A DNA stretch of 64,000 nucleotides from Variovorax atrisoli 110B (GCF_000382045.1 NZ_KB907458.1:62001-126000); one strand, 5' to 3'. Positions 24,602 through 33,813 are shown, counted from the first letter of the stretch. Translations and numbers: made by a program. Notes: a model not told the origin generated them from the letters alone.

Positions 24602-25537
24602 ATGGGCCCCGGCAACAGACCGCTCGACCTCGAATGGCTGGAAGACTTCCTGGCCCTGGCCGAGACCGGCAACTTCTCGCGCGCCGCGCAGGCCCGCTCC
24701 ATCGCACAGCCCGCCTTCAGCCGCCACATCCGATCGCTGGAGGAATGGGTGGGCGTCGACCTGTTCGACCGCAGCGCGCATCCCACTGCGCTCACCGCCG
24801 CGGGCAAGCGCTTCCAGCCGCTGCTGCAGGAAGTGCTCGCTGGCTTGGAGGCCGCACGCATCAAGGCCCGCGCCGCGCACGACCTGGCCGCGGCCAGCCT
24901 GAGCTTCGCCGCCACGCACGTGCTCTCGCTGACCTTCTTTCCGCGCTGGCTGGCGAGCGTCGAGTCGCGGCTGAGCATGGGCCCGATCCAGACCATCTCC
25001 GACAGCTCCTACGCCTGCGAAGACCTGATGCTGCAGCGCCGCGTGCAGTTCGTGCTGTGCCACGGCCACGCCGATGCGCCGGGCCGGCTCGACGAGGCGC
25101 AATACCCTGTGCGGCGGCTCAGCGACGACGTGCTGGTGCCGGTGAGCACGCCCGGTGCCGACGGTGTTCCGCTGCATGCACTGGGCGGGGGCAAGTCGCC
25201 CGCCGTGCTGGCCTACAGCGAGGCCTCGGGCCTGGGCCGGATCATGCGCGCCATCCAGGACATCGAGTTCGGCAAGGACTTCGCTGCGTCGCTGTCCGTC
25301 GTCTTCACCGCCCACCATGCCGCGCTGCTGCGCACCATGGCCCTCGAAGGCCGCGGCCTCGCATGGCTGCCGATGAGCCTGGTGGCCGACGACCTGCGCA
25401 GCGGCGCGCTCACCGATGCCGGCGCGGGCGGCTGGCGCGTGCCGGTGGACATCCGCCTGTATCGCCAGCAGGCGCAGATGGCGCCGGTGGCGGAGGCGCT
25501 GTGGGGGCTGGTCGGCGAGGCGGCCGCCGGCTCCTGA
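24602..25537 (+). CDS. LysR-type regulator of the sugar-acid operon
   Basis: A 311-residue LysR protein with its helix-turn-helix in residues 8-65 (ETGNFSRAAQARSIAQPAFSR) and an effector-binding domain. It is divergent from the DHDPS-like gene, 119 bases away, and presumably activates that operon in response to its substrate. The ATG at 24602 matches the usual distance to the first helix, although it lacks a Shine-Dalgarno sequence; an upstream in-frame ATG at 24494 would overlap the divergent promoter region. A good terminator follows the stop. Confidence 0.9.
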   Translation: MGPGNRPLDLEWLEDFLALAETGNFSRAAQARSIAQPAFSRHIRSLEEWVGVDLFDRSAHPTALTAAGKRFQPLLQEVLAGLEAARIKARAAHDLAAASLSFAATHVLSLTFFPRWLASVESRLSMGPIQTISDSSYACEDLMLQRRVQFVLCHGHADAPGRLDEAQYPVRRLSDDVLVPVSTPGADGVPLHALGGGKSPAVLAYSEASGLGRIMRAIQDIEFGKDFAASLSVVFTAHHAALLRTMALEGRGLAWLPMSLVADDLRSGALTDAGAGGWRVPVDIRLYRQQAQMAPVAEALWGLVGEAAAGS

Positions 25538-25548
25538 AGCCGCGGTGC

Positions 25549-25574
25549 GGCCCGCGCATCGGTGGGCCTTTTTT
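25549..25574 (+). terminator. Rho-independent terminator behind the LysR gene
   Basis: GGCCC (25549-25553) pairs with GGGCC (25564-25568) across a 10-base loop and is followed by six T residues. It starts 11 bases behind the LysR stop codon and 3 bases before the stop codon of the convergent FAH-family gene. Confidence 0.75.
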
Positions 25575-25576
25575 CC

Positions 25577-26374
25577 TCAGACGATCCGCACCGACAGCTC
25601 CGGCAGCCGGTCGATGTGGATCTGGATCAGGTCGCCGCGCACCACCGGCCCCACGTTCTCCGGCGTGCCCGAATAGATGATGTCGCCCGGCTTGAGCTCG
25701 AAGGCCTGCGACAGCCGGCTGATCTGCTCGGCCACCGACCAGATCATGTGCCTGAGCGTGGCGCTCTGCTTCGTCTGCCCGTTCACCTTGAGCCAGATCG
25801 CGCCGTCGCTGAAATGCCCGACCTTCGCCACCGGGTGGATCGGCCCCACGGGCGCCGAATGGTCGAAGCTCTTGCCGATCTCCCAGGGCTTCTTCTGGTC
25901 GCCCATCTCGCGCTGCAGGTCGCGGCGCGTCATGTCCAGGCCCAGCGAGTAGCCGTACACGTGGTCGAGCGCGGCGCTCGTCGGGATGTCGCGCCCGCCC
26001 TTGCCCAGCGCCACCACCAGTTCGACTTCGTAGTGGTAGTTCTTCGTGAGCGTGGGATAGGGGTGGTCGGCCACCACGCCCGGCGTCACGACCTGGATCG
26101 CATCGGCCGGCTTCTGGAAGAAGAAGGGCGGCTCGCGGCTAGGGTCCGATCCCATCTCGCGTGCATGCGCCTCGTAGTTGCGGCCGATGCAGTAGATGCG
26201 GCGCACCGGAAAGACCTGGTCGCTGCCGACGATCGGAATGGTCGACGCAGCGACATCGAAGGGCGTGGCGGCCGAGCGGCCGGCCCCGGCGGGCAGCGCG
26301 CAGCCGGCGATGGCGCCGGTGGCCATGGCGGCGGAACCGGCCAGCAGGCCGCGGCGGGAAGTGATCATGGGCAT
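25577..26374 (-). CDS. fumarylacetoacetate hydrolase-family protein with an export/lipoprotein leader
   Basis: A 265-residue FAH-family protein with the metal ligands Glu116, Glu118 (YEVELV) and Asp147 (GLDMTRRD) and the C-terminal GDIIYSGTPENVGPV segment. Unusually, it begins with a twin-arginine motif (SRRGLLAG, Arg7-Arg8), a hydrophobic stretch and a lipobox IAGC (Cys25), which predicts Tat export and lipid anchoring. FAH-family enzymes normally act on C-C bonds of 2-hydroxy dienoates or diketo acids in the cytosol. The ATG at 26374 follows AAGGAG by 4 bases; the in-frame ATG at 26368 is an alternative. No operon partner. Confidence 0.85.
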   Translation of the reverse strand: MPMITSRRGLLAGSAAMATGAIAGCALPAGAGRSAATPFDVAASTIPIVGSDQVFPVRRIYCIGRNYEAHAREMGSDPSREPPFFFQKPADAIQVVTPGVVADHPYPTLTKNYHYEVELVVALGKGGRDIPTSAALDHVYGYSLGLDMTRRDLQREMGDQKKPWEIGKSFDHSAPVGPIHPVAKVGHFSDGAIWLKVNGQTKQSATLRHMIWSVAEQISRLSQAFELKPGDIIYSGTPENVGPVVRGDLIQIHIDRLPELSVRIV

Positions 26375-26523
26375 GTGTCTCCTTGGTCTTGTGGATCGGC
26401 GTCTCGGGCCGTGCCTCTCACGGCCGGTCGATTCTGGGAGGCCCCACCGCGTGGCGATGGTGCGCATCTACGCAAAAACAGGACACAACCCACCCGCAGG
26501 CGCCGCCGATCGGCTGCGGCGCC

Positions 26524-26967
26524 TCACCGCGCCGAGAAGGGCGGCAGCCGCCTCTGGATCGTCTGGGCCTTCACGATGGAGGTGTTGGTCTCCGCCCTGG
26601 CCGCGATGCGGTCGAGGATGCCGTCGAGCTGCTCGAGCGACTGCAGATGGAGCCGCGCGACGAAGCAGTCTTCTCCCGTGACCTTGTCGCACTCGCAGAA
26701 CTCGGGCGTGGCAGCGATCAGTTCCTGCACAGCCTTCAGCTGCCCCGGCAGCGGGCGGATGCGCACGATGGCCTGGAACTGGTAGCCCAGCGCCTTCGGG
26801 TTCAGCTCGAGCGTGTAGCCGCGGATCACGTCGCGCTCCTCGAGCCGCCGCAGCCGCTCCGACACGCTCGGCGACGAGAGCCCCACGTGATGGGCCAGCT
26901 CCTTCAGCGACATGCGGGCATTGCCCGCGAGGGCGAGCACGATGGCTTCGTCGGTTGCGTCGAGCAT
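26524..26967 (-). CDS. Lrp/AsnC-family transcriptional regulator
   Basis: A 147-residue Lrp-type regulator: helix-turn-helix in residues 5-50 (ARMSLKELAHHVGLSSPSVSERL) and a RAM ligand-binding domain behind it. The ATG at 26967 follows AGGA. It is divergent from an EamA-type exporter, a common arrangement in which an Lrp protein senses an amino acid and induces its export. Confidence 0.92.
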   Translation of the reverse strand: MLDATDEAIVLALAGNARMSLKELAHHVGLSSPSVSERLRRLEERDVIRGYTLELNPKALGYQFQAIVRIRPLPGQLKAVQELIAATPEFCECDKVTGEDCFVARLHLQSLEQLDGILDRIAARAETNTSIVKAQTIQRRLPPFSAR

Positions 26968-26997
26968 CTTCCTGTTCTCCGGTGGAGGGGCTTGGAT

Positions 26998-27014
26998 GCC
27001 TTCGTTTCGAAGGC
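26998..27014. promoter_or_regulatory. inverted repeat in the Lrp/EamA divergent region
   Basis: GCCTTC-GTTTC-GAAGGC is a perfect 6+6 inverted repeat with a 5-base spacer, 31 bases before the Lrp start codon. It may be an Lrp-type operator; it is not near a stop codon, so a terminator is unlikely. Confidence 0.4.
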
Positions 27015-27106
27015 CGTCGGCGGTTTTCGCCTTCTTCCAAGCATATCCAGGCGACGCGATAAGTGGCACTCTTGTTTCCCCTGAACAGCGGCGACAACGG
27101 ACCGAC

Positions 27107-28009
27107 ATGCAGACACAGCTTCGCGGCGCGCTGGAGATGAGCGCGGCCATGGCGATCTCCGGAACCATCGGGTGGTTCGTGGTGCATTTCGACCAGCCGC
27201 TGGCCGACCTGCTGTTCTGGCGCTGCGTGTTCGGCGCCGCGACGCTGCTGGTCGTGTGCTTCGCGCTGGGCCTGCTGAAGCGGGGCATCGCGCCGCGCAA
27301 GTTCGCGCTCGCGGCCTTGGGCGGCGTGGCGCTCGTCGTCAACTGGGTGCTGATCTTCGCGTCGTTCTCGCGCGCGTCGATCTCCATCGCCACGGCGGTC
27401 TACAACACGCAGCCCTTCATGCTGGTGGCGCTGGGTGCGCTGCTGCTGTCGGAGCGGCTGACCGCGATGAAGGCGATCTGGCTGTGCATCGCATTCGCCG
27501 GCGTGGTGCTGGTGGCGCAGGCCAAGTCCGGCGGAGGGGCCGACGGGTCTTCCTACTTCGTCGGCGTGCTCATGGCGCTGGGCGCTGCCTTCTGCTATGC
27601 GTTGGCCGCCTTCGTCGCGAAGAAGCTCGACGGCATCGCGCCCCACCTCATCGCGCTGATCCAGGTGTGCGTGGGCATCGTGATGCTCGCGCCCTTCGCG
27701 AACCTCAGCGCGCTGCCCGCCGACGCGGCCACCTGGGGCGTGCACCTGACGATGGGCGTGGTCTACACCGGGCTGGTGTTCGTGCTGCTGTACGGCGCGC
27801 TGCAGAAGCTGTCGACACCGGTGGCCGGGGCGTTGTCGTTCATCTATCCGCTGGTGGCGATCGGCGTGGACTACGTCGCCTTCGGCCAGCGGCTGGGCGC
27901 GTTGCAGGTGGTGGGCGCGGCCGCCATCCTGATCGCCGCGGCGGGCATGACCTTCGGATGGACCTTGCCGGGCCTGGCGCGACGCTCGCCCGTTGCCGGA
28001 AAGAGCTGA
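27107..28009 (+). CDS. EamA/DMT-superfamily transporter
   Basis: A 300-residue inner-membrane protein with about ten hydrophobic helices in two EamA repeats (for example TAVYNTQPFMLVALGALLLSE in the first and AGALSFIYPLVAIGVDYVAFG in the second). Such proteins export amino acids or other metabolites. It is divergent from an Lrp-type regulator, which supports amino-acid export. The start at 27107 places the first helix directly after a short cytoplasmic end; no strong ribosome binding site is visible. Confidence 0.9.
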   Translation: MQTQLRGALEMSAAMAISGTIGWFVVHFDQPLADLLFWRCVFGAATLLVVCFALGLLKRGIAPRKFALAALGGVALVVNWVLIFASFSRASISIATAVYNTQPFMLVALGALLLSERLTAMKAIWLCIAFAGVVLVAQAKSGGGADGSSYFVGVLMALGAAFCYALAAFVAKKLDGIAPHLIALIQVCVGIVMLAPFANLSALPADAATWGVHLTMGVVYTGLVFVLLYGALQKLSTPVAGALSFIYPLVAIGVDYVAFGQRLGALQVVGAAAILIAAAGMTFGWTLPGLARRSPVAGKS

Positions 28010-28022
28010 CGGCGACGGCTCC

Positions 28023-31000
28023 TCAGGAGGCCGCCGCCACGCCGCTGCGTTTGTAGAACCGGGCCGCCAGCCGCTTCACCAGCAGATAGAACAGCGGCAC
28101 GAAGAAGATGCCCAGCGCCGTCGCCGCCAGCACGCCGCCGAACACGCCCGTGCCGATGGCCACCTGGCTCGCCGAGCCTGCGCCGGTGGCCAGTGCCAGC
28201 GGCACCACGCCGGCCAGGAAGGCCAGCGATGTCATCAGGATCGGCCGCAGCCGCAGGCGCGCGCCTTCGGCCACTGCGTCGAGCAGCGGCATGCCCCGGC
28301 GCAGCGCCGCTTCGGCGAACTCGATGATCAGGATCGCGTTCTTCGCAGACAGTCCGATGGTCGCGAGCAGGCCGACCTGGAAGTAGATGTCGTTCGACAG
28401 GCCGCGCAGCGACGTGGCGATCACCGCGCCGAGCACGCCCAGCGGAATCACCAGCATCACCGAGAACGGCACCGACCAGCTCTCGTACAGCGCCGCCAGG
28501 CAAAGGAACACGACGAGGATCGACAGCGCGAACAGCAGCGGCGCCTGCCCGCCCGAGAGGCGCTCCTGGTATGAGAGCCCGCTCCACGCATGGCCGGTGC
28601 CGCGCTGCTTCTTCGCGATGGCTTCGACGGCCGCCATCGCCGTGCCCGAGCTCGTGCCGTGCGAGGCCGCGCCCTGGATCTGCACCGCCGGCAGGCCGTT
28701 GTAGCGCTCCAGCTGCGGCGCGCCCTGCGACCAGCGCGTGGTGGCGAAGGCCGAGAACGGCGTCATCGCGCCGGTGGAGCCACGCACGAACCACTCGCGG
28801 ATGTCGTCGGGGTCGGAGCGGTAGGGCGCGTCGGCCTGCACGTACACGCGCTTGACGCGGCCGCGGTCGATGAAGTCGTTGACGTAGCTGCCGCCCCAGG
28901 CAATGCCCAGCGTGGTGTTCACGTCGTCCAGCGACAGGCGCAGCGCCGAGGCCTTGAGCTGGTCGATGTCGATCTGCAGCTGCGGCGTGCCGGCCACGCT
29001 GTTGGCGCGCACCGATTGCAGCCGCGCGTCCTTGCCCGCGTCGCGCAGCAGCGACTCGCGCGCCTGCACCAGCTTCTGCGCGCCCATGCCCGAGGTGTCC
29101 TGCAGCCAGAACTCGAAGCCGTTCGACTGCCCCAGCCCCTCGATGGGCGGCGGCACCATGCCGTAGACCTCGGCGTCGCGCTGCTGCCTGCCGAGCACGG
29201 TGCCGGCGCGCTCCACGATGGCCTGCGCGCGCTGGTCCGCATGCCCGCGCTCGGACCAGTCCTTCAGCGAGACGAAGGCCATGCCCATGTTCTGCCCCGA
29301 GCCGCCGTAGCTCCAGCCCGAGATGGTGAAGATGGTGTCGGTCGTGTCCTTCTCCGTTTCGAGGAAGTGCTTCTCGACCAGGCGGTTCACCGCGTCGGTG
29401 CGGCTGATCGTGGAGCCCGCCGGCAGCGTGAGCTGCACCATCACGCTGCCCTGGTCTTCCTCGGGCAGGAAGCCGCCGGGCAGGCTCAGGTAGAGCGCGC
29501 CCATGCCGGCCGCGATGGCCGCGTACACGACGGCGAAGCGAAGCGGCTTGCGCAGCATGCGCCCCAGCAGGCCCGCGTAGCGGCCCTGCGCCGCGTCGAA
29601 GCGGCGGTTGAAGGCGCCGAGGAATCCACGTGTGCGCGGCGCGTCGCTGGCCCGCAGGAAGCGCGCGCACAGCGCCGGGATGAGCACGATCGCCACCACC
29701 ACCGACAGCACCATCGACGCGATGATCGTCACAGAGAACTGCCGGTAGATCACGCCCACCGAGCCGCCGAAGAAGGCCATCGGCAGGAACACTGCCGACA
29801 CCACCACCGCGATGCCCACCAGCGCGCCGGTGATCTCCTGCATCGACTTGACGGTGGCCGCCTTCGGGTCGAGCCCTTCCTCGTGCATCACGCGCTCGAC
29901 GTTCTCCACCACCACGATCGCGTCGTCCACCAGCAGGCCGATGGCCAGCACCATGCCGAAGAGCGTGAGCACGTTGATCGAATAGCCGAAGGCCGCGAGC
30001 ACGCCGAAGGTGCCCAGCAGCACCACCGGCACCGTGATGGCCGGGATGACCGTGGCGCGCCAGTTCTGCAGGAACAGGTACATCACGACCACCACCAGCG
30101 CGATCGCCTCCAGCAGCGTCTTGATGACCGACCTGATCGAGATCTTCACGAAGCGCGTGGTGTCCTCCGCGTAGGCCACGCGCAGGCCGGCCGGCAGCGA
30201 AGGCTCCATCTCGGCCATGCGCGCCTTCACCGCGCTGGCCGTGGTCAGCGCGTTGGCGCCGGGCGCCAGCATGACCGCAGCGCCCGCGGCGGGATGGCCG
30301 TTCAGGCGCGTGGTCTCGGCGTACGACTCGCTGCCCATCTCCACCCGCGCCACGTCGCCCAGGCGCACCACGGCGCCGTCGGCCTGCGTCTTCAGCACGA
30401 TGTCGCGGAACTGCCCGGGCGTCTGCAGCCGCGATAGCGCCGTCACCGTGGCGTTGAGCTGCTGCCTCGCGGGCGAGGGCCGCGCGCCGATCTCGCCGAC
30501 CGACACCTGCGTGTTCTGCGCGGCGATGGCGGCGGTCACGTCCGAGGGCATCAACTGGTAGCTCGCGAGCCGGTGCGGGTCGAGCCAGATGCGCATCGCA
30601 TACGAAGCGCCGAAGGCCTGCACCGAGCCCACGCCGTCGACGCGGCTGATGGAGTCGCGCAGGTTGCTGGCCATCCAGTCGGCCACGTCGGTGTCGGTGC
30701 GGCGGTCGGTCTCGTCGTAGAGGGCCACGATCAGCAGGAAGTTGTTCTGCGACTTCGCGACCGTCACGCCCTGCTGCTGCACCGCCTGCGGCAGCCGGCT
30801 GGTGGCCTGGCTGACCTTGTTCTGCACCTGCACCTGGGCGGTGTCGGGGTTGATGCCCTGGCGGAAGGTGACGCTGATCTCGGCCCAGCCGGCCGAGCTG
30901 CTGGTCGACTTGAAATACAGCAGCCCGTCGATGCCCTTGAGCTGCTGTTCGAGCACCTGCGTGACGCTGCTCTCCACCGCCTGCGCCGAGGCGCCCGGGT

Positions 31001-31148
31001 AGTTGGCCGAGACGACGACGGTGGGCGGCGCGATGTCCGGGTACTGCGACACCGGCAGCGTGCGGATGGCCACCCCGCCGGCCAGCATGACGAGGATGGC
31101 GATGACCCATGCGAACACGGGCCGCTGGATGAAGAAATTGGCGATCAC
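28023..31148 (-). CDS. RND-family efflux permease (HAE1 type, AcrB/MexB-like)
   Basis: A 1041-residue inner-membrane pump subunit with the RND layout: one helix, a large periplasmic loop, six helices, a second loop and five helices. The proton-relay pair Asp-Asp occurs in the fourth helix (LLVDDAIVVVENVER) and the N-terminus FFIQRPVFAWVIAI is typical of HAE1 pumps. It lies 10 bases behind its adaptor gene on the same strand. No outer-membrane factor gene follows, so a TolC-type protein from elsewhere must complete the complex. Substrate not predictable. Confidence 0.95.
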   Translation of the reverse strand: MIANFFIQRPVFAWVIAILVMLAGGVAIRTLPVSQYPDIAPPTVVVSANYPGASAQAVESSVTQVLEQQLKGIDGLLYFKSTSSSAGWAEISVTFRQGINPDTAQVQVQNKVSQATSRLPQAVQQQGVTVAKSQNNFLLIVALYDETDRRTDTDVADWMASNLRDSISRVDGVGSVQAFGASYAMRIWLDPHRLASYQLMPSDVTAAIAAQNTQVSVGEIGARPSPARQQLNATVTALSRLQTPGQFRDIVLKTQADGAVVRLGDVARVEMGSESYAETTRLNGHPAAGAAVMLAPGANALTTASAVKARMAEMEPSLPAGLRVAYAEDTTRFVKISIRSVIKTLLEAIALVVVVMYLFLQNWRATVIPAITVPVVLLGTFGVLAAFGYSINVLTLFGMVLAIGLLVDDAIVVVENVERVMHEEGLDPKAATVKSMQEITGALVGIAVVVSAVFLPMAFFGGSVGVIYRQFSVTIIASMVLSVVVAIVLIPALCARFLRASDAPRTRGFLGAFNRRFDAAQGRYAGLLGRMLRKPLRFAVVYAAIAAGMGALYLSLPGGFLPEEDQGSVMVQLTLPAGSTISRTDAVNRLVEKHFLETEKDTTDTIFTISGWSYGGSGQNMGMAFVSLKDWSERGHADQRAQAIVERAGTVLGRQQRDAEVYGMVPPPIEGLGQSNGFEFWLQDTSGMGAQKLVQARESLLRDAGKDARLQSVRANSVAGTPQLQIDIDQLKASALRLSLDDVNTTLGIAWGGSYVNDFIDRGRVKRVYVQADAPYRSDPDDIREWFVRGSTGAMTPFSAFATTRWSQGAPQLERYNGLPAVQIQGAASHGTSSGTAMAAVEAIAKKQRGTGHAWSGLSYQERLSGGQAPLLFALSILVVFLCLAALYESWSVPFSVMLVIPLGVLGAVIATSLRGLSNDIYFQVGLLATIGLSAKNAILIIEFAEAALRRGMPLLDAVAEGARLRLRPILMTSLAFLAGVVPLALATGAGSASQVAIGTGVFGGVLAATALGIFFVPLFYLLVKRLAARFYKRSGVAAAS

Positions 31149-31158
31149 TTGCGTTGTC

Positions 31159-32298
31159 TCAATCTGCCGATGAAGGCGACGCCGCGGCCGCTATCGGCAC
31201 CGGCTTCACCTTGTCGCCAGGGTGGGCGCGCTGCAGGCCGTCGACCACGAGCCGGTCGCCTTCCTGCAGGCCGCCGGTCACGATCCACTGGTCGCCCGCC
31301 GCGCTGCGCACTTCGAGCGTGCGCAGCTCGACCTTGTCGTCCCTGCCCACCACGAGCGCGGTCGGCTCACCCTTCTCGTTGCGCGCCACGCCGCGCTGCG
31401 GCGCGAGCACGGCCTGCCGTTCAACCCCGGACTCGACCTGCGCACGCACGTACATGCCGGGCAGCAGCAGTCCCTGCGGGTTCGGAAACTCCGCGCGCAG
31501 CGTGACCGAGCCGGTGGCGGCATCGACCGCCACTTCGGCGAACTTCAGCGTGCCGGGGTGCGGGTAGGGCAGGCCGTCTTCCATGCGAAGGCTCACGCGC
31601 GTGCTCGCGGGAGCCATGTCGCCCGAGATGAAGCGGCGCTTGAGCCGCGTGAGCTCGAGGCTGGACTGCACCACGTCGACGTAGATCGGGTCGATGCGCT
31701 GGATGGTTGCCAGCGCCGTGGCCTGGCCCGGCGCCACCAGCGCGCCCTCGGTCACGCTGGAGCGGCCGATGCGGCCCGAGATGGGCGCCTCGATGCGGGT
31801 GAATTCGAGGTTGATGCGCGCGGCCTTCAGCGCCGCCTTGGCAGCCTTCACGCCGGCCTCGGCCTGCACGAGCGCGGCCTGGGCTTCCTCGTGCTCCTGC
31901 CGGCTCACCGCGTTGGCCTTCACCAGTTCGCCGAAGCGCTCGGCCTTGCCGCGCAGGCTCGCGATGCTCGCCTGGGCCGTGGCCAGCGCGGCCTGCGCCT
32001 GCTCGTGCGCCGCCTCGAAGGGGCCGGGCTCGATCTCGTACAGCACCTGGCCCGCGCGGACCATGCTGCCTTCCTCGAACAGCCGCTTGCGCACGATGCC
32101 GTTGACCTGCGGGCGCACCTCCGACACGCAGAATGCGGCCGTTCGGCCCGAGAGTTCCGTGTGCACCGGCACGTCGCTCGCGTGCATTGCCATCACGCCG
32201 ACTTCGGGCGGCGCGGTGCCGGCCTCCGGGGCCTGTCTGGCGCCGCATGCGGCGAGCACGAGCAGGGAAAGAGGAAGAAGCAGGAGCTTGGAAGTCAT
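31159..32298 (-). CDS. RND efflux periplasmic adaptor lipoprotein (membrane fusion protein)
   Basis: A 379-residue adaptor: signal with lipobox LAAC (Cys18), a barrel-sandwich hybrid beginning SEVRPQVNGIVRKRLFEEGS, an alpha-helical hairpin rich in Ala, Gln and Glu, and the beta-barrel behind it (PIYVDVVQSSLELTRLKRR). The start MTSKLLLL at 32298 gives a normal lipoprotein leader; the longer open frame upstream has no coding character. It forms a tripartite pump with the downstream permease. No adjacent local regulator is evident. Confidence 0.93.
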   Translation of the reverse strand: MTSKLLLLPLSLLVLAACGARQAPEAGTAPPEVGVMAMHASDVPVHTELSGRTAAFCVSEVRPQVNGIVRKRLFEEGSMVRAGQVLYEIEPGPFEAAHEQAQAALATAQASIASLRGKAERFGELVKANAVSRQEHEEAQAALVQAEAGVKAAKAALKAARINLEFTRIEAPISGRIGRSSVTEGALVAPGQATALATIQRIDPIYVDVVQSSLELTRLKRRFISGDMAPASTRVSLRMEDGLPYPHPGTLKFAEVAVDAATGSVTLRAEFPNPQGLLLPGMYVRAQVESGVERQAVLAPQRGVARNEKGEPTALVVGRDDKVELRTLEVRSAAGDQWIVTGGLQEGDRLVVDGLQRAHPGDKVKPVPIAAAASPSSAD

Positions 32299-32444
32299 GG
32301 TCGTCCGGAAACGCGATGCGGCGCGAGCCGGGGTCGCCCGGGTCGCGCGCCTGTATTGTTTTGCACTGTTATGGTGCATTCTGCCTGCCGTGCTGCGTCG
32401 CAACATGAAGAAATCCTGAGGCTTCCGAGGGAGAAGCCGACGAC

Positions 32445-32513
32445 AAAAAGGCCCATGCGGGCGAGAGCCCGCCGCCACGTCGATCCGTGGCGGCAGGCCC
32501 TGCCGCATGGGCC
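32445..32513 (-). terminator. large Rho-independent terminator of the Rrf2 gene
   Basis: Read leftward behind the Rrf2-type gene, GGCCCATGCGG (32503-32513 on this strand) pairs with 32450-32460, an inner stem pairs 32472-32479 with 32486-32493 (CCGCCACG/CGTGGCGG), and five T residues follow (A run at 32445-32449 on the + strand). Confidence 0.8.
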
Positions 32514-32537
32514 GGGCGGGCTGGCTGGCCTGGGGAG

Positions 32538-33080
32538 CTAGCTGGCGCTTTGCTGTCGCCGTCCCAGCGCGAACACCGAGTTCGGCGCATCGACGACGAA
32601 GGGCTTGCGCGTGACGGGCTGCCCGCTGGGCGAACGCCGCACTTCGCTGCGCACCGCGGCCTGCACGCCCTTGGCCTTCTGCTCGTCGACCAGGCTCTGC
32701 AGCGAGATCGAGCGGAGGAACTCGACCGCCCGCAGGTTCACGGTGGCCCAGAGCTCGTCGATCTCGCAGCGGCCGGCTTCGTCCGGCGCGTCGGCATCGC
32801 GCCGACGGGTGGTCTCGGCATCGTGTTCCTCGATCGACAGGACGATGTCGGCCACGGAAATCTCGGCCGCCTTGCGGCTGAGCGAATACCCGCCGCCGGG
32901 GCCGCGGGTCGATTCGACCAGGCTGGCGCGGCGCAGCTTGCCGAACAGCAGTTCGAGGTACGACAGCGACACGCGCTGGCGCAGGCTGATCGAGGCCAGC
33001 GTGACGGGGCCCGATCGCCCATGAAGGGCGATGTCGATCATCGCGGTGACCGCGAAGCGGCCTTTGGTGGTGAGACGCAT
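32538..33080 (-). CDS. Rrf2-family regulator (IscR-like) lacking the iron-sulfur cysteines
   Basis: A 180-residue Rrf2 protein that starts MRLTTKGRFAVTAMIDIA as in IscR and keeps the winged helix (SLSYLELLFGKLRRASLVES, GPGGGYSL). In E. coli IscR the 2Fe-2S cluster is held by Cys92, Cys98, Cys104 and His107; here the corresponding loop (residues 92-110) has only Cys105. It is therefore probably not a cluster sensor of the IscR type. No isc genes follow; a strong terminator closes the transcript. The start at 33080 matches the family; the frame upstream runs into the preceding intergenic region. Confidence 0.88.
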   Translation of the reverse strand: MRLTTKGRFAVTAMIDIALHGRSGPVTLASISLRQRVSLSYLELLFGKLRRASLVESTRGPGGGYSLSRKAAEISVADIVLSIEEHDAETTRRRDADAPDEAGRCEIDELWATVNLRAVEFLRSISLQSLVDEQKAKGVQAAVRSEVRRSPSGQPVTRKPFVVDAPNSVFALGRRQQSAS

Positions 33081-33114
33081 GGGATGTTCCTTCCGTTTCT
33101 TCCTTCGTGGGGAA

Positions 33115-33813
33115 TCACTCGTCCCGGCCGCCGGCGATGCCCAGCAGGGCCAGCAGCGACTGGAAGACGTTGTAGATGCTGAGATACACACCCAGCGTGG
33201 CGGAGATGTAGTTGGTCTCCAGGCCGTCCTTCACGCGCTTGAGGTCGTGCAGGATGAAGGCCGAGAAGATGCCGATGGCCAGCACCGACAGCGTCATCAT
33301 CAGCGCGCTCGACTTGATGAAGAAGTTGGCGATGCCCGCCACCAGCAGCAGGATGGCGCCGATGAAGAGCCACTTGCCCATGGCGGACAGGTCGCGCTTG
33401 ATCACCGACGACAGCGTGGCCATGCCGAAGAAGATCGCGCCGGTGCCGGCGAAGGCCGTCATCACCAGGCTGGCGCCGTTGGCCAGGCCGAGCACGGTGC
33501 CCACCAGGCGCGACAGCATCAGGCCCATGAAGAAGGTGAAGGCCAGCAGCACCGGCACGCCGGCGGCCGATTCCTTCGTCTTCTCGATGGCGTACATGAA
33601 GCCGAAGGCGCCGCCGAGGAAGACCATCAGGCCGATGCCCGGCGACATAGCGCGCGAGAAACCGGTGGAGACGCCGATCCAGGCGCCGAGCACGGTGGGC
33701 AGCATCGACAGCGCGAGCAGCCAGTAGGTGTTGCGCAGGACGCGGTTGCGCTCCTGCGGCGAAGCGATCGGCAGCTCGATGCTGTCGTGATAGGCGGTAG
33801 GGCTGTTGTTCAT
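33115..33813 (-). CDS. Bax inhibitor-1/YccA-family membrane protein
   Basis: A 232-residue integral membrane protein with seven hydrophobic segments and a short charged N-terminus, typical of the BI-1/YccA/TMBIM family. E. coli YccA modulates FtsH protease; other members leak calcium or protons. A good ribosome binding site (GGAA in AACAACAGGAAATG) precedes the ATG. It lies 34 bases upstream of the Rrf2 gene on the same strand and may be cotranscribed with it. Confidence 0.92.
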   Translation of the reverse strand: MNNSPTAYHDSIELPIASPQERNRVLRNTYWLLALSMLPTVLGAWIGVSTGFSRAMSPGIGLMVFLGGAFGFMYAIEKTKESAAGVPVLLAFTFFMGLMLSRLVGTVLGLANGASLVMTAFAGTGAIFFGMATLSSVIKRDLSAMGKWLFIGAILLLVAGIANFFIKSSALMMTLSVLAIGIFSAFILHDLKRVKDGLETNYISATLGVYLSIYNVFQSLLALLGIAGGRDE

